DNA from: Clostridiales bacterium
GTDB taxonomy: Bacteria > Bacillota > Clostridia > Lachnospirales > Lachnospiraceae
Reading direction: 5' to 3'
Assembly (NCBI GenBank): GCA_012839295.1
Contig: DUNO01000002.1
Coordinates: forward strand, 1 to 64,000
DNA length: 64,000 nt
In this document: positions 8,306 to 16,251 of the stretch, piece after piece
How positions within the stretch are numbered: the first letter of the stretch is position 1
Layout: each line of letters begins with the position of its first letter
The notes under the pieces: model-generated
Seen by the model: the letters and a program-made list of their open reading frames with translations, nothing else
Database searches by the model: none
Told to the model about the DNA's origin: nothing
Program-made: the position numbers and the translations under genes

Positions 8306-10729
8306 CTAGTTATACAGATAACTAATATGGATATATTTGATCTCCTGTCCCTTGATTGGTATCTCAAAGTTCAGCTTCCGGTCCCTGGCCTCACATTCCT
8401 GGATCTGGATATAGGGGGTGCAGATCCTCTTTAAATATTCTACCTCCTGCTTGTTCAGATGGTCACTGAGGCCCATCTTCCTCCATTCCTCCTGGACACT
8501 GCCGTTATCCTGGCTGATGGCATAGGTCTTGATCTTGTACCTGCCATTCTTTATATTTGTCAACTGGTAATTCAGCTGTACCATCCCGTTGTCCTCAAAC
8601 AGCCGGTACATCCGCTCCAGCTCCACCTCATCCTCAGGCTTCAGATAGTATTTATAATTCAAATGACGGTAATTATGGCAGGCGATATAATAGCTGTTAT
8701 GGGCATTTGTGGTTACAATGCTGTTCTCATCAATATTTATCAGATATTTCCCCATGTAGTTCAGGAAATAATAAGCGTAGTAGGCAGGCTTCTTGATGCC
8801 GTCCTTGCTCAGGAGCCCGCAGCCCCCATACAGGATCGGGGAGCTGTCAAAATATTCTGCAAAAATATCCGAGCCCACCCAGTAGCCCAGGATATCCGCC
8901 GTGTTCATGCATTCTATAACGTTTTTAAGAATAAAAGCACCCTTAAAGCAGCTGTCATTTAGGACATTCCGGTTCGATATGGTGGAGCTCCATTCGGAAA
9001 CATGGATTTCGGCCTCCTTTAATCTGGAATCGGCAATGACCGCCGACGCCATATCCAGCTGGTTTTTCAGGAAATTCCGGTCGCTGGATATCTTTGCATA
9101 GGCGATCCCGTCCTCATCCCCCTTAATATATGGATAGCAGTACAGCGAAAGAAAATCGGGCAGATGCTTTTGCCTGCCCCAGGTATCGACCAGCCTGGTT
9201 AAATTCCCTTGTTCATACTGGATCCCTATGCCTCCGCCGCCAACCTTACAGTTCGGCGCAATCCTCTTAATGGTTTCGTACAGCACATGAAAGATCTCCA
9301 GAAAATTATCATCCTGGGAGCCCTTCTCTATGTCTTCACCGCTCCACTGTTCAAAATACCATTTCTCAACCTCTTCCAGCCCATAGCGGTTCACCAGGTG
9401 GGCAGCAAAGTTGTTGACAAAACGCTTAAAGCTGTGCAGGCTCTGGAATGAGATCTCCCGTTCCTCCTTCACGATGGTTTTCATCAGGGTGCTATGGAGG
9501 CTTTTTGGCTTATAGCCCATCTCAATATAGGGACGTATCCCATTCTCCACGAGAAAATCCAGTACCTTGTCAAGCTTTTCGAAATTATATTTTCCTTCCT
9601 CACTATTTTCATTAATCAATAATTCGGCGCCAAAAATATCCCAGAAGCGCACGTACTGAAAGCCGATCTCCTCCTTCAGGATGAGGATATGCTCCTGCAT
9701 ATCCGAGCGCAGCAGGTCTCCTGCCCTTCCCACATTAATCATCCTGTTCCAGTACCTGGGATATTCCGTAAACCTTGTCACATCCAGGATCGTATACTCA
9801 TTGTCCTTGGAAATGTCAAGGGGAGCCGTCACCATATTATGCTCCAGATAAGCGCTTACCCGCTCATCAATCTTTTTCATCAGGTATTCCTTTTCCTGCT
9901 CACCCTCCATGTTCATGGTGGAGCGCATCTTCTGCCTATATTCGGAAGGCCTGGCGTTATAGGTTCTTTTGAACAATTCATTGAAGGCCGCCGTATTGGC
10001 AAAGCCGTTGTCAAGGGCGATCCCCATAATGGACTTGTCCGTATACAGCATATCGTCAATGGCATGGTACAGGCGGATGTTATTGATATAATCCACGAAA
10101 TTCATGCCCATATTCCGCTTAATATACTTTGACAGATAGGGCACCGACAGGTAAAGCTGCTCCGCCAGTTCATTTAAGCTTAATCTCTTATCATAATTCG
10201 CATTAATGTAATTTATTATTTCCGCCATACGGTCCCCGTCCGGGTTCTTATCATTCAGGAACCGTTTATCATCCCCCCGTACCAGAAAATGCTCCACCAG
10301 GATCTGGAGCATTTTATAATATAAGCCGTTTAAGACAAGGAAGCCAAGCCCCTTCTTTTCGTGGTATTGGTTGAAAATCTGCTTCATCACAATGCGGAGC
10401 TCGTCATATGCTGCATTTTTGTTCATAATGGAATTGCACCAGAACAGAATCTGGTTCGTGCCCAGTATCTCACTTAATTTGCGGAAATCTATCTGAAAAT
10501 ATCCAAGCAGGACATCCTCCGCCGAATGGTAGGAATGCTTTTTATTGGCATTTACCACCAGGATATCCTCAGGAGCTGCCTCATATTCGCTGTCCCCGAT
10601 GGTAATCCTTATATTACCCTCCAGTACATATAAAAGCTCAATGCTCTGGTGGAAATGTGCCGGTTCATTTTTCGCGATCTGGAATTCAAAGTTCATGATA
10701 CTCTTTTCATCTAGGATACTTTTGCGCAT
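8306..10729 (-). CDS. AraC-family regulator fused to a GH39-like (beta-xylosidase) domain
   Basis: Predicted cytoplasmic one-component regulator, 807 aa, without signal peptide. Residues 1-150 form a cupin-like AraC sensor (HFHQSIELLYVLEGNI). Residues 170-270 carry the double HTH (LSLNELAEQLYLSVPYLSKY, then ALDNGFANTAAFNELFKRTY). Residues from about 310 are a TIM-barrel domain like GH39 xylosidases (VRFWDIFGAELL, then KWYFEQW). At the family acid/base site (normally W-N-E-P) it reads W462-S463-G464, so the catalytic Glu is missing, while E579 in HVSEWS matches the nucleophile. It is therefore more likely a sugar-binding sensor than an enzyme. ATG 10729 has AGGAGGAGC just upstream. A 15-bp tandem repeat lies directly upstream of the gene. 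Confidence 0.85.
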   Translation of the reverse strand: MRKSILDEKSIMNFEFQIAKNEPAHFHQSIELLYVLEGNIRITIGDSEYEAAPEDILVVNANKKHSYHSAEDVLLGYFQIDFRKLSEILGTNQILFWCNSIMNKNAAYDELRIVMKQIFNQYHEKKGLGFLVLNGLYYKMLQILVEHFLVRGDDKRFLNDKNPDGDRMAEIINYINANYDKRLSLNELAEQLYLSVPYLSKYIKRNMGMNFVDYINNIRLYHAIDDMLYTDKSIMGIALDNGFANTAAFNELFKRTYNARPSEYRQKMRSTMNMEGEQEKEYLMKKIDERVSAYLEHNMVTAPLDISKDNEYTILDVTRFTEYPRYWNRMINVGRAGDLLRSDMQEHILILKEEIGFQYVRFWDIFGAELLINENSEEGKYNFEKLDKVLDFLVENGIRPYIEMGYKPKSLHSTLMKTIVKEEREISFQSLHSFKRFVNNFAAHLVNRYGLEEVEKWYFEQWSGEDIEKGSQDDNFLEIFHVLYETIKRIAPNCKVGGGGIGIQYEQGNLTRLVDTWGRQKHLPDFLSLYCYPYIKGDEDGIAYAKISSDRNFLKNQLDMASAVIADSRLKEAEIHVSEWSSTISNRNVLNDSCFKGAFILKNVIECMNTADILGYWVGSDIFAEYFDSSPILYGGCGLLSKDGIKKPAYYAYYFLNYMGKYLINIDENSIVTTNAHNSYYIACHNYRHLNYKYYLKPEDEVELERMYRLFEDNGMVQLNYQLTNIKNGRYKIKTYAISQDNGSVQEEWRKMGLSDHLNKQEVEYLKRICTPYIQIQECEARDRKLNFEIPIKGQEIKYIHISYLYN

Positions 10730-10753
10730 TCAGCTCCTCCTGGAATTTCTATT

Positions 10754-10830
10754 GGCATTTATTGCATCAGCCTTTATTGCATTAGCCTTTATTACGTTGG
10801 GCCTTATCGCGTTGGCCTTTATATTATATT
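10754..10830. repeat. Five degenerate 15-bp tandem repeats
   Basis: Units close to gcctttattgcgttg follow one another from 10754, with boundaries near 10770, 10785, 10800 and 10815. They fill the gap between the MATE stop (10836) and the start of the AraC-GH39 gene (10729), so on the minus strand they lie in its promoter or leader. An operator array or a slippage product are both possible. Confidence 0.65.
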
Positions 10831-10835
10831 AACCT

Positions 10836-12161
10836 TTATAGGGCGGGCATACTCCGGTACTTCTCTTTTTTGAACCTGACCGCAAAGCAGACCGAGCGGA
10901 AGAGCCAGTCAATCGTCATGGCAATCCACACACCAAACACTCCCAGATTAAAATAGATTGCTAACACATAGCTGAAGGCAATCCGCCATACCCACATCGA
11001 AACCAGCGAAATCCACATGGTGAATTTCACGTCATAGGTGGCACGGAGAGCGCTGGGAAGGGTAAAGGACAAGGGCCAAATCAGGGACGACAGGATGGCA
11101 TGGTAAATCATAAGCTGCCTTGTCAGGGCCGAGGTCTCATCCGACAGCCCATATAGCTTTAGGATCAGAGGAAGTAACAATACAATTAATATATTTAATA
11201 CCACCACGAAGCTATAGGCATACTTGATCAGCCGTTTCGTATAAAACTTGATCCCGTCAAAATCGCCGGCACCCATGCACTGCCCTACCACGGTGATAAG
11301 GGCAAGGGCTATGGCGGAGCCGGGAAGCACGCCAAAGCTCCCGAGGGTACCCGCAACTGCATTTGCAGTAATTGCTGAGGTCCCAAGTCCTGCTATGATT
11401 CCCTGTACAAGAATTTTACCGATTTGGAATACACTGTTTTCCAGCCCATTGGGAATCCCGATGTGCAGGATTTTCTTAATTATTGCCATATCTGGGCGAA
11501 ATGCCCTGATCCTGCCAATATGTATCGGAAGCTTCGCATTCCTGATCAGAAGAAACAGGGTTATGGCTGCAAAGGTTCTGGATATCAGGGTAGAGATCGC
11601 TGCCCCAGCTACGCCAAGACCCATCCCGAAGATAAAAATAGCATTTAACACTATGTGGATAATATTCATGATGACAGAAATCTTCATCGATATTTTTGAA
11701 TTGCCCATGGTCCGAAACAACGCGGCGCAGGAATTATACACGGCAAGCATCGGGTAGGACATCGCCGAGTAAAGGAAATATACTCTTGCATTGTCCATAA
11801 CCTCAGCCGTAACATCACCATAAAGCAGCACTAAGGCACCTTTTCCGAACACCAGCGCCAGCACCATGACTATGGCAGACAATATTAATACGGCTGCAAT
11901 TAACTGTTCTCCGGCGCTGCAAGCCGACCGTTCCTCCTTCTTCCCCAGCAGATGGGCTGCAACTACGGAGCCGCCGGTAGACATAGCGCCAAACAAGCCG
12001 ATGAGCAGTATGTTGATGCTATCGACCAAGGATACCCCGGATACAGCCGCCTCTCCCACATTGGCAACCATTATACTGTCTACCAGGCCCACGGTAACCG
12101 CGAGCACCTGTTCTATAATTAACGGTATTATTAATTTCATTAGATCCTTTTTAGAAAACAT
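10836..12161 (-). CDS. MATE family efflux transporter
   Basis: Integral membrane exporter of 441 aa with about 12 hydrophobic segments arranged as two MatE halves. The N-terminal half begins IIPLIIEQVLAVTVGLVDS, and the second half begins near residue 235 (GIPNGLENSVFQIGKI). Family members use a sodium or proton gradient to expel cationic drugs or metabolites across the cell membrane. A weak GGAGA site precedes ATG 12161. It lies between the AraC-GH39 regulator and the DUF975 gene, all on the minus strand, but terminator-like hairpins separate it from the DUF975 gene. The substrate cannot be predicted. Confidence 0.93.
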   Translation of the reverse strand: MFSKKDLMKLIIPLIIEQVLAVTVGLVDSIMVANVGEAAVSGVSLVDSINILLIGLFGAMSTGGSVVAAHLLGKKEERSACSAGEQLIAAVLILSAIVMVLALVFGKGALVLLYGDVTAEVMDNARVYFLYSAMSYPMLAVYNSCAALFRTMGNSKISMKISVIMNIIHIVLNAIFIFGMGLGVAGAAISTLISRTFAAITLFLLIRNAKLPIHIGRIRAFRPDMAIIKKILHIGIPNGLENSVFQIGKILVQGIIAGLGTSAITANAVAGTLGSFGVLPGSAIALALITVVGQCMGAGDFDGIKFYTKRLIKYAYSFVVVLNILIVLLLPLILKLYGLSDETSALTRQLMIYHAILSSLIWPLSFTLPSALRATYDVKFTMWISLVSMWVWRIAFSYVLAIYFNLGVFGVWIAMTIDWLFRSVCFAVRFKKEKYRSMPAL

Positions 12162-12185
12162 GCCATCTCTCCTGCCCTAAGAACA

Positions 12186-12211
12186 TGAGGCTATCACACA
12201 TGACAGCCTCA
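12186..12211 (-). terminator. Second hairpin downstream of the DUF975 gene
   Basis: tgaggct at 12186-12192 pairs with agcctca at 12205-12211, with a 12-base loop and little T-tract. It lies between the DUF975 and MATE genes and may reinforce the hairpin at 12252-12268. Confidence 0.45.
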
Positions 12212-12251
12212 CATAATATCATATGAATTTAATAGATCAACGGTCTTATAA

Positions 12252-12268
12252 TAGTGGTATAACCACTA
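12252..12268 (-). terminator. Hairpin at the DUF975 stop codon
   Basis: tagtggt at 12252-12258 pairs with accacta at 12262-12268 across a 3-base loop, immediately after the gene's stop. On the minus strand it is followed by TTATAAG, so termination would be weak. Confidence 0.5.
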
Positions 12269-12269
12269 A

Positions 12270-13283
12270 TTACAGATTGGTTGGATTATTGGGATCAACC
12301 GGATCTGTTGGATTTCCCGTATTTTCCTGTTCCGGCTGTTCATTTGCATTTTGCATGAAACCGGATGGATTTTGCTGATACTCATTTGGATGATATCCGT
12401 TTTGTTGGTATCCGTTTTGTTGGTATCCGTTTTGCTGGTATCCGTTTTGCTGATATCCATTAGACTGATATTGATTATACTGTTGATTATATTGATCTTG
12501 ATTATATTGATCTTGATTATATTCATGTTGGTTATATTGATATTGGTTATATTGGCCTTGATTATATTGACCATTCTGCCCGAATTGTCCATTCGGTGCA
12601 CTGAATTTACCGGATACATCATAAAAGAAAGCAACCTCTGCCATAGCCATATAAGGGGATAGCCATAAAAAACCTATTCCACAAGTAAATATGCAAAGGA
12701 TAACCCAGCCGATAAAGCTGATCTGAAGGCAAAACAATCTCCATTTATTCCCCCTCATCATTTCCTTTGAGCAGGTAATTGCCTCAGTCGCCGTCATACC
12801 CGGATTCTCTTCCAGAATATAGGGCGCCATGGCATAGCTATAGACCGCAATAATACCGGGGATGATAAGCAGCAACGTCCACAGGAATGTAAAAATGGTC
12901 ATCAAGAGCCTCAATAAAAATGCCCTTCCAAACATATTAAATTTTGAGAAGATATCCGTAAACCCCGCATTCCTTCTATCAAGCAGATTTCTATTAAACC
13001 TTATATAGCCCAGTTGTATTGCTGAACCAAAGATAAAGACAACAACTCCATATACAAAAATAAGGCTAGCGAATCCAACAAGGAATCCCAAAAATACTCT
13101 GCCATATTCCGTTGAAGCAAGATCGGAATACCCCCTGCTCGACTGATAACCCGAAGAACCAGAGCTGGAACCACCACTTCCCCCACCCAACAGGCCGGCA
13201 ACCAGTCCGGTAATAATCGCCAATCCCCAGTTGTTACTCAGTGCTTCTCTCGCTATTCTCCGAAAATCACTTGCATAATACAT
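12270..13283 (-). CDS. DUF975 family membrane protein with Gln/Asn/Tyr-rich repeat tail
   Basis: 337 aa. Residues 1-230 resemble DUF975 membrane proteins: an N-terminal SDFRRIAREAL segment, a Gly/Ser-rich loop, four to five hydrophobic segments, and the family motif EENPGMTATEAITCSKEMMRGNKW. From about residue 232 the protein becomes a low-complexity tail built from YNQ(Y/D)Q units and then NGYQQ units, ending in a Pro/Thr/Asn-rich stretch. The tail has no hydrophobic segments and should lie outside the membrane; which side is unknown. GGGAGG precedes ATG 13283, and a 61-bp repeat R2 lies just upstream. The function of DUF975 is not established. The DNA of the tail is itself repetitive and prone to length change. 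Confidence 0.85.
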   Translation of the reverse strand: MYYASDFRRIAREALSNNWGLAIITGLVAGLLGGGSGGSSSGSSGYQSSRGYSDLASTEYGRVFLGFLVGFASLIFVYGVVVFIFGSAIQLGYIRFNRNLLDRRNAGFTDIFSKFNMFGRAFLLRLLMTIFTFLWTLLLIIPGIIAVYSYAMAPYILEENPGMTATEAITCSKEMMRGNKWRLFCLQISFIGWVILCIFTCGIGFLWLSPYMAMAEVAFFYDVSGKFSAPNGQFGQNGQYNQGQYNQYQYNQHEYNQDQYNQDQYNQQYNQYQSNGYQQNGYQQNGYQQNGYQQNGYHPNEYQQNPSGFMQNANEQPEQENTGNPTDPVDPNNPTNL

Positions 13284-13310
13284 ACTTTATCCTCCCTATT
13301 ATAATAATTA

Positions 13311-13380
13311 TGCGCGCTAACGATCCTTTGACCATCAGGTCACTCAATGCCGGATGTGAAATGCTCTTCATTTCACACTA
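13311..13380. repeat. Repeat R2 copy, 61-bp unit, upstream of the DUF975 gene
   Basis: This stretch matches the 61-bp tandem unit at 27734-27862, including ctaacgatc, gaccatcaggtcactcaatg, cggatgtg and the closing tttcacacta. The spacing between equivalent points (13311 and 13372) is again 61 bases. It begins 28 bases upstream of the DUF975 start codon. The rest of 13381-13700 is AT-rich and shows nothing recognisable. Confidence 0.75.
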
Positions 13381-13710
13381 TGATCTGCATCAATCTATCG
13401 ATTATATAGTATGCGAGAGATATTGAATCATACCATTAATCACGGACTCATATTAAGTATAGCAAATCATAAACCATCAGTCAAATTTTATCAGCATTTG
13501 CTGGTTTTCGCATTAAATTTGTATTAAATCTGCATTATATTCTGCAATATTTCTTTAATGCAAATATATTTAGGATAAAGAACACCCGGATAAACAAGAA
13601 GTGCAGGCAGCTCCAACGCCAACTTACTCCCCTTTAACAGGCCAGCATAAAAACTTTGCTAAATCCCATCATATTCCCGGCCTGCTCGTATGTCAATCCA
13701 AAATGATAAA

Positions 13711-13746
13711 GGGAACGGGTGCGTTCCAAGCTACGCACCCGTTCCC
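13711..13746 (-). terminator. Strong hairpin terminator after the glucan synthase genes
   Basis: A 14-bp perfect stem: gggaacgggtgcgt at 13711-13724 pairs with acgcacccgttccc at 13733-13746, loop of 8. On the minus strand it is followed by TTTATCATTTT. It closes the two-gene unit that ends at 13820. Confidence 0.8.
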
Positions 13747-13749
13747 AAT

Positions 13750-13828
13750 TATATCTTCATATAACGTATATCTTCATACAATATACCTTCATACAATATA
13801 TCTCATACAATGTATTTCTCTATACAAT
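13750..13828. repeat. Five degenerate ~15-bp tandem repeats at the 3' end of the GH94 gene
   Basis: Units close to tatatcttcatacaa repeat from 13750, with clear copies at 13768-13782 and 13783-13797. They run between the terminator and the gene end and cover the last codons (stop at 13820-13822). Confidence 0.65.
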
Positions 13829-16231
13829 TACCACATGTTCCTTCTTATCGTCAACCAAGGGAACCCGGTTTCCTTCTATCCTTTCACCATCCACAGTAAT
13901 GCCACCCACCGCCATAATTCCCTTGCTCCGGCTTTCTACCTTGATGACATAACGCGCTTCACCGAACCGGTATTCCATGGTATACTCCCCAAAGCCCTCC
14001 GGGGTGGCCGGATCAATGACCAGCTGGTTTCCTTCCTTTCTAAGACCCAGGAACCACTGGAGCAGTCCCTGGTACATCCAGCCTGCGGAGCCGGTATACC
14101 AGCTCCAGCCCCCTCTTCCTGTATAGGGGGGACTTAAGGAAATATCTGCAATCATTACATAGGGTTCCTTTTCATAACGCAGGGCATCCTTACGGTTTGC
14201 CGTGATGTGAATGGGATTTAGCATGGAAAACAGCTTATGGGCCATATGATACTCCCCAAGCATGGTGGTTGCAATTGCAAGCCATACTGCGGCGTGGGTA
14301 TACTGTCCTCCGTTTTCACGGATTCCCGGAATATAATTCTTAATATAGCCGGGACTTCTCGGGGTCTTATCAAAGGGCGGAGCCAGCAGCAGTGATATGG
14401 ATTCCTCTTCCCGAATCAAATAGCGCCACGCGGACTGCATCGCCTGCAGGGCTCTGTCCTTCCTGCCCCCTCCCGATATGACGCTCCAGGATTGGCTGAT
14501 GGAATCGATCTTGCATTCATCGCTTTCCTTCGAGCCTATCTTGGCTCCCTCATCATAATAAGCCCGCAAATACCATTCTCCATCCCAGGCATGCTCCTCT
14601 ATGCTTGCTAAGAGCGCTTCCCTTCTTTCCTCCAGCTCCCCGGCATACTCGGCCTCTCCCTGCTTATGGCACAGGGGAATAAAGTCTCCCAGCACCTTAT
14701 AGAAAAACCATGCCAGCCATACACTTTCACCTTTACCGTCCTTGCCAACCTCATTCATTCCGTCATTCCAGTCACCACCGCCCATGAGCGGCAGTCCATG
14801 CTCCCCATGCCGTGTAATCTGGATCGTCTTCTTGCAGTGCTCATATACACTCTCCGACAGCTCTGAAACCTCGGGCGTGAACATGACCTCATGCTGGTGT
14901 GCTTCCAGGACGGCTCCCTTAATATATGGCACCTTTTCATTCAGGATGCTTTCATCTCCCGTGCTTTTTATATAGGCTGCCACCGCATAGGGCAGCCACA
15001 GCAGGTCGTCCGTAATCCTAGTCCTTACCCCGACTCCCGTGGGAGGATGCCACCAATGCTGTACATCCCCCTCTTCAAACTGCCGGCTGCAGGCGATGAG
15101 GATCTGCCTCCGGAGAGCCTCCGGATCCGTAAAGATCAGTGACAGGGTATCCTGTAGCTGATCCCTGTATCCATAGGCACCGCCGCACTGGTAAAATGCG
15201 GTTCTCGCGTTAATCCTGCAGGAGATTGTCTGGTACAGGAGCCATCCGTTTACCATAATGTCGATGGCGGGATCCGGGGTTTTTACCTTCACTGTCCCCA
15301 GGATCTTTTCCCAATAATCCTGCAGGCGCTTATATTCCAGGCTAACCTTTTCCGCTTCCTTATATTTATACCTGATTCTGCGTATTTCGTTCGTGTCATT
15401 GCTATAGCCCAGGCCAAAGATGACCTGCTTGCTTTCCTTTGGTGCTACCGCTATGGACACCTGTATGACCCCGCAGGGGTCGTAGCATACGCCCGTATGG
15501 CAGGAAAGCTTAGTATCCGCGCCCTCCGGGTCCTGATAATTCCCATGAACCCCAAAAAATTCATGACGGTCCCCCGAGTACCCGATTATCATCTCATTGG
15601 AAAAGAGGAAAGCCCTGTACTTCTGGAACTGGGAGGTATAAATATTTTTTGCGCTTAAAATTTCATGTTCATTATCGTAATCCGTCAGGATATAAGGAGC
15701 TGTATGCTCCTTCCCGGTACCCAGGACCCATTCCGCAAAGTAGCTCAGGCGGAAATATTTCACATGCTCCGTCTGGTTTGTCAGATCCAGCTGCCAAAGC
15801 TTCACCGGTTCATCAATGGGAACAAATACGGTCAACGAAGATAGGACGCCTTCCTCCTCATGCAGGAATTTGGAGTAACCAAATCCATGCCTGACCAAAT
15901 ATTTGCCCCTATCCGTGTTTCCCAGGGAGACGGGTGTCATCAGCCCGCCCGTGACCTCATCCAGGATATAGATTGCCTCCGAGGCCTTGTCACTGACCGG
16001 GTCATTAGACCAGGGCGTTATCTTATTCTCCCTGCTGTTAAAGGCCCAGGTAAACCCAGCCCCGGTCTCCGAGATCTGAAAGCCGAAATTCTGGTTTGCC
16101 GCCACATTGATCCAGGGGGCAGGAGGCCTGTTCTCTCCCTCCAGGAGAATCTCATACTCCTTCCCGTCATTGATAAAGCCTCCAAATCCATTAAAAAATT
16201 CATAGGAACCCGGTATCATCATATTATCCAA
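13820..16231 (-). CDS. C-terminal (GH94) half of a split cyclic beta-1,2-glucan synthase
   Basis: 803 aa, GH94 (glycosyltransferase 36) family, no signal peptide. It begins exactly with the segment that in full-length NdvB/ChvB enzymes opens the C-terminal region: FFNGFGGFINDGKEYEI, then PAPWINVAANQNFGFQ and NSRENKITPWSNDPVSD. The GH94 acid motif D487-W488-N489-D490 (GGGDWNDGMN) is intact. In full-length synthases this domain trims linear beta-1,2-glucan by phosphorolysis and sets ring size. The start is TTG 16231 because GAGGAGG lies 7 bases before it; the first ATG (16222) is too far. The start is 20 bases after the stop of the N-terminal half, so the two are translated from one message. 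A free-standing 1,2-beta-oligoglucan phosphorylase is the alternative. Confidence 0.85.
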   Translation of the reverse strand: MDNMMIPGSYEFFNGFGGFINDGKEYEILLEGENRPPAPWINVAANQNFGFQISETGAGFTWAFNSRENKITPWSNDPVSDKASEAIYILDEVTGGLMTPVSLGNTDRGKYLVRHGFGYSKFLHEEEGVLSSLTVFVPIDEPVKLWQLDLTNQTEHVKYFRLSYFAEWVLGTGKEHTAPYILTDYDNEHEILSAKNIYTSQFQKYRAFLFSNEMIIGYSGDRHEFFGVHGNYQDPEGADTKLSCHTGVCYDPCGVIQVSIAVAPKESKQVIFGLGYSNDTNEIRRIRYKYKEAEKVSLEYKRLQDYWEKILGTVKVKTPDPAIDIMVNGWLLYQTISCRINARTAFYQCGGAYGYRDQLQDTLSLIFTDPEALRRQILIACSRQFEEGDVQHWWHPPTGVGVRTRITDDLLWLPYAVAAYIKSTGDESILNEKVPYIKGAVLEAHQHEVMFTPEVSELSESVYEHCKKTIQITRHGEHGLPLMGGGDWNDGMNEVGKDGKGESVWLAWFFYKVLGDFIPLCHKQGEAEYAGELEERREALLASIEEHAWDGEWYLRAYYDEGAKIGSKESDECKIDSISQSWSVISGGGRKDRALQAMQSAWRYLIREEESISLLLAPPFDKTPRSPGYIKNYIPGIRENGGQYTHAAVWLAIATTMLGEYHMAHKLFSMLNPIHITANRKDALRYEKEPYVMIADISLSPPYTGRGGWSWYTGSAGWMYQGLLQWFLGLRKEGNQLVIDPATPEGFGEYTMEYRFGEARYVIKVESRSKGIMAVGGITVDGERIEGNRVPLVDDKKEHVVIV

Positions 16232-16251
16232 CTATATTCCTCCTCTCAGGC

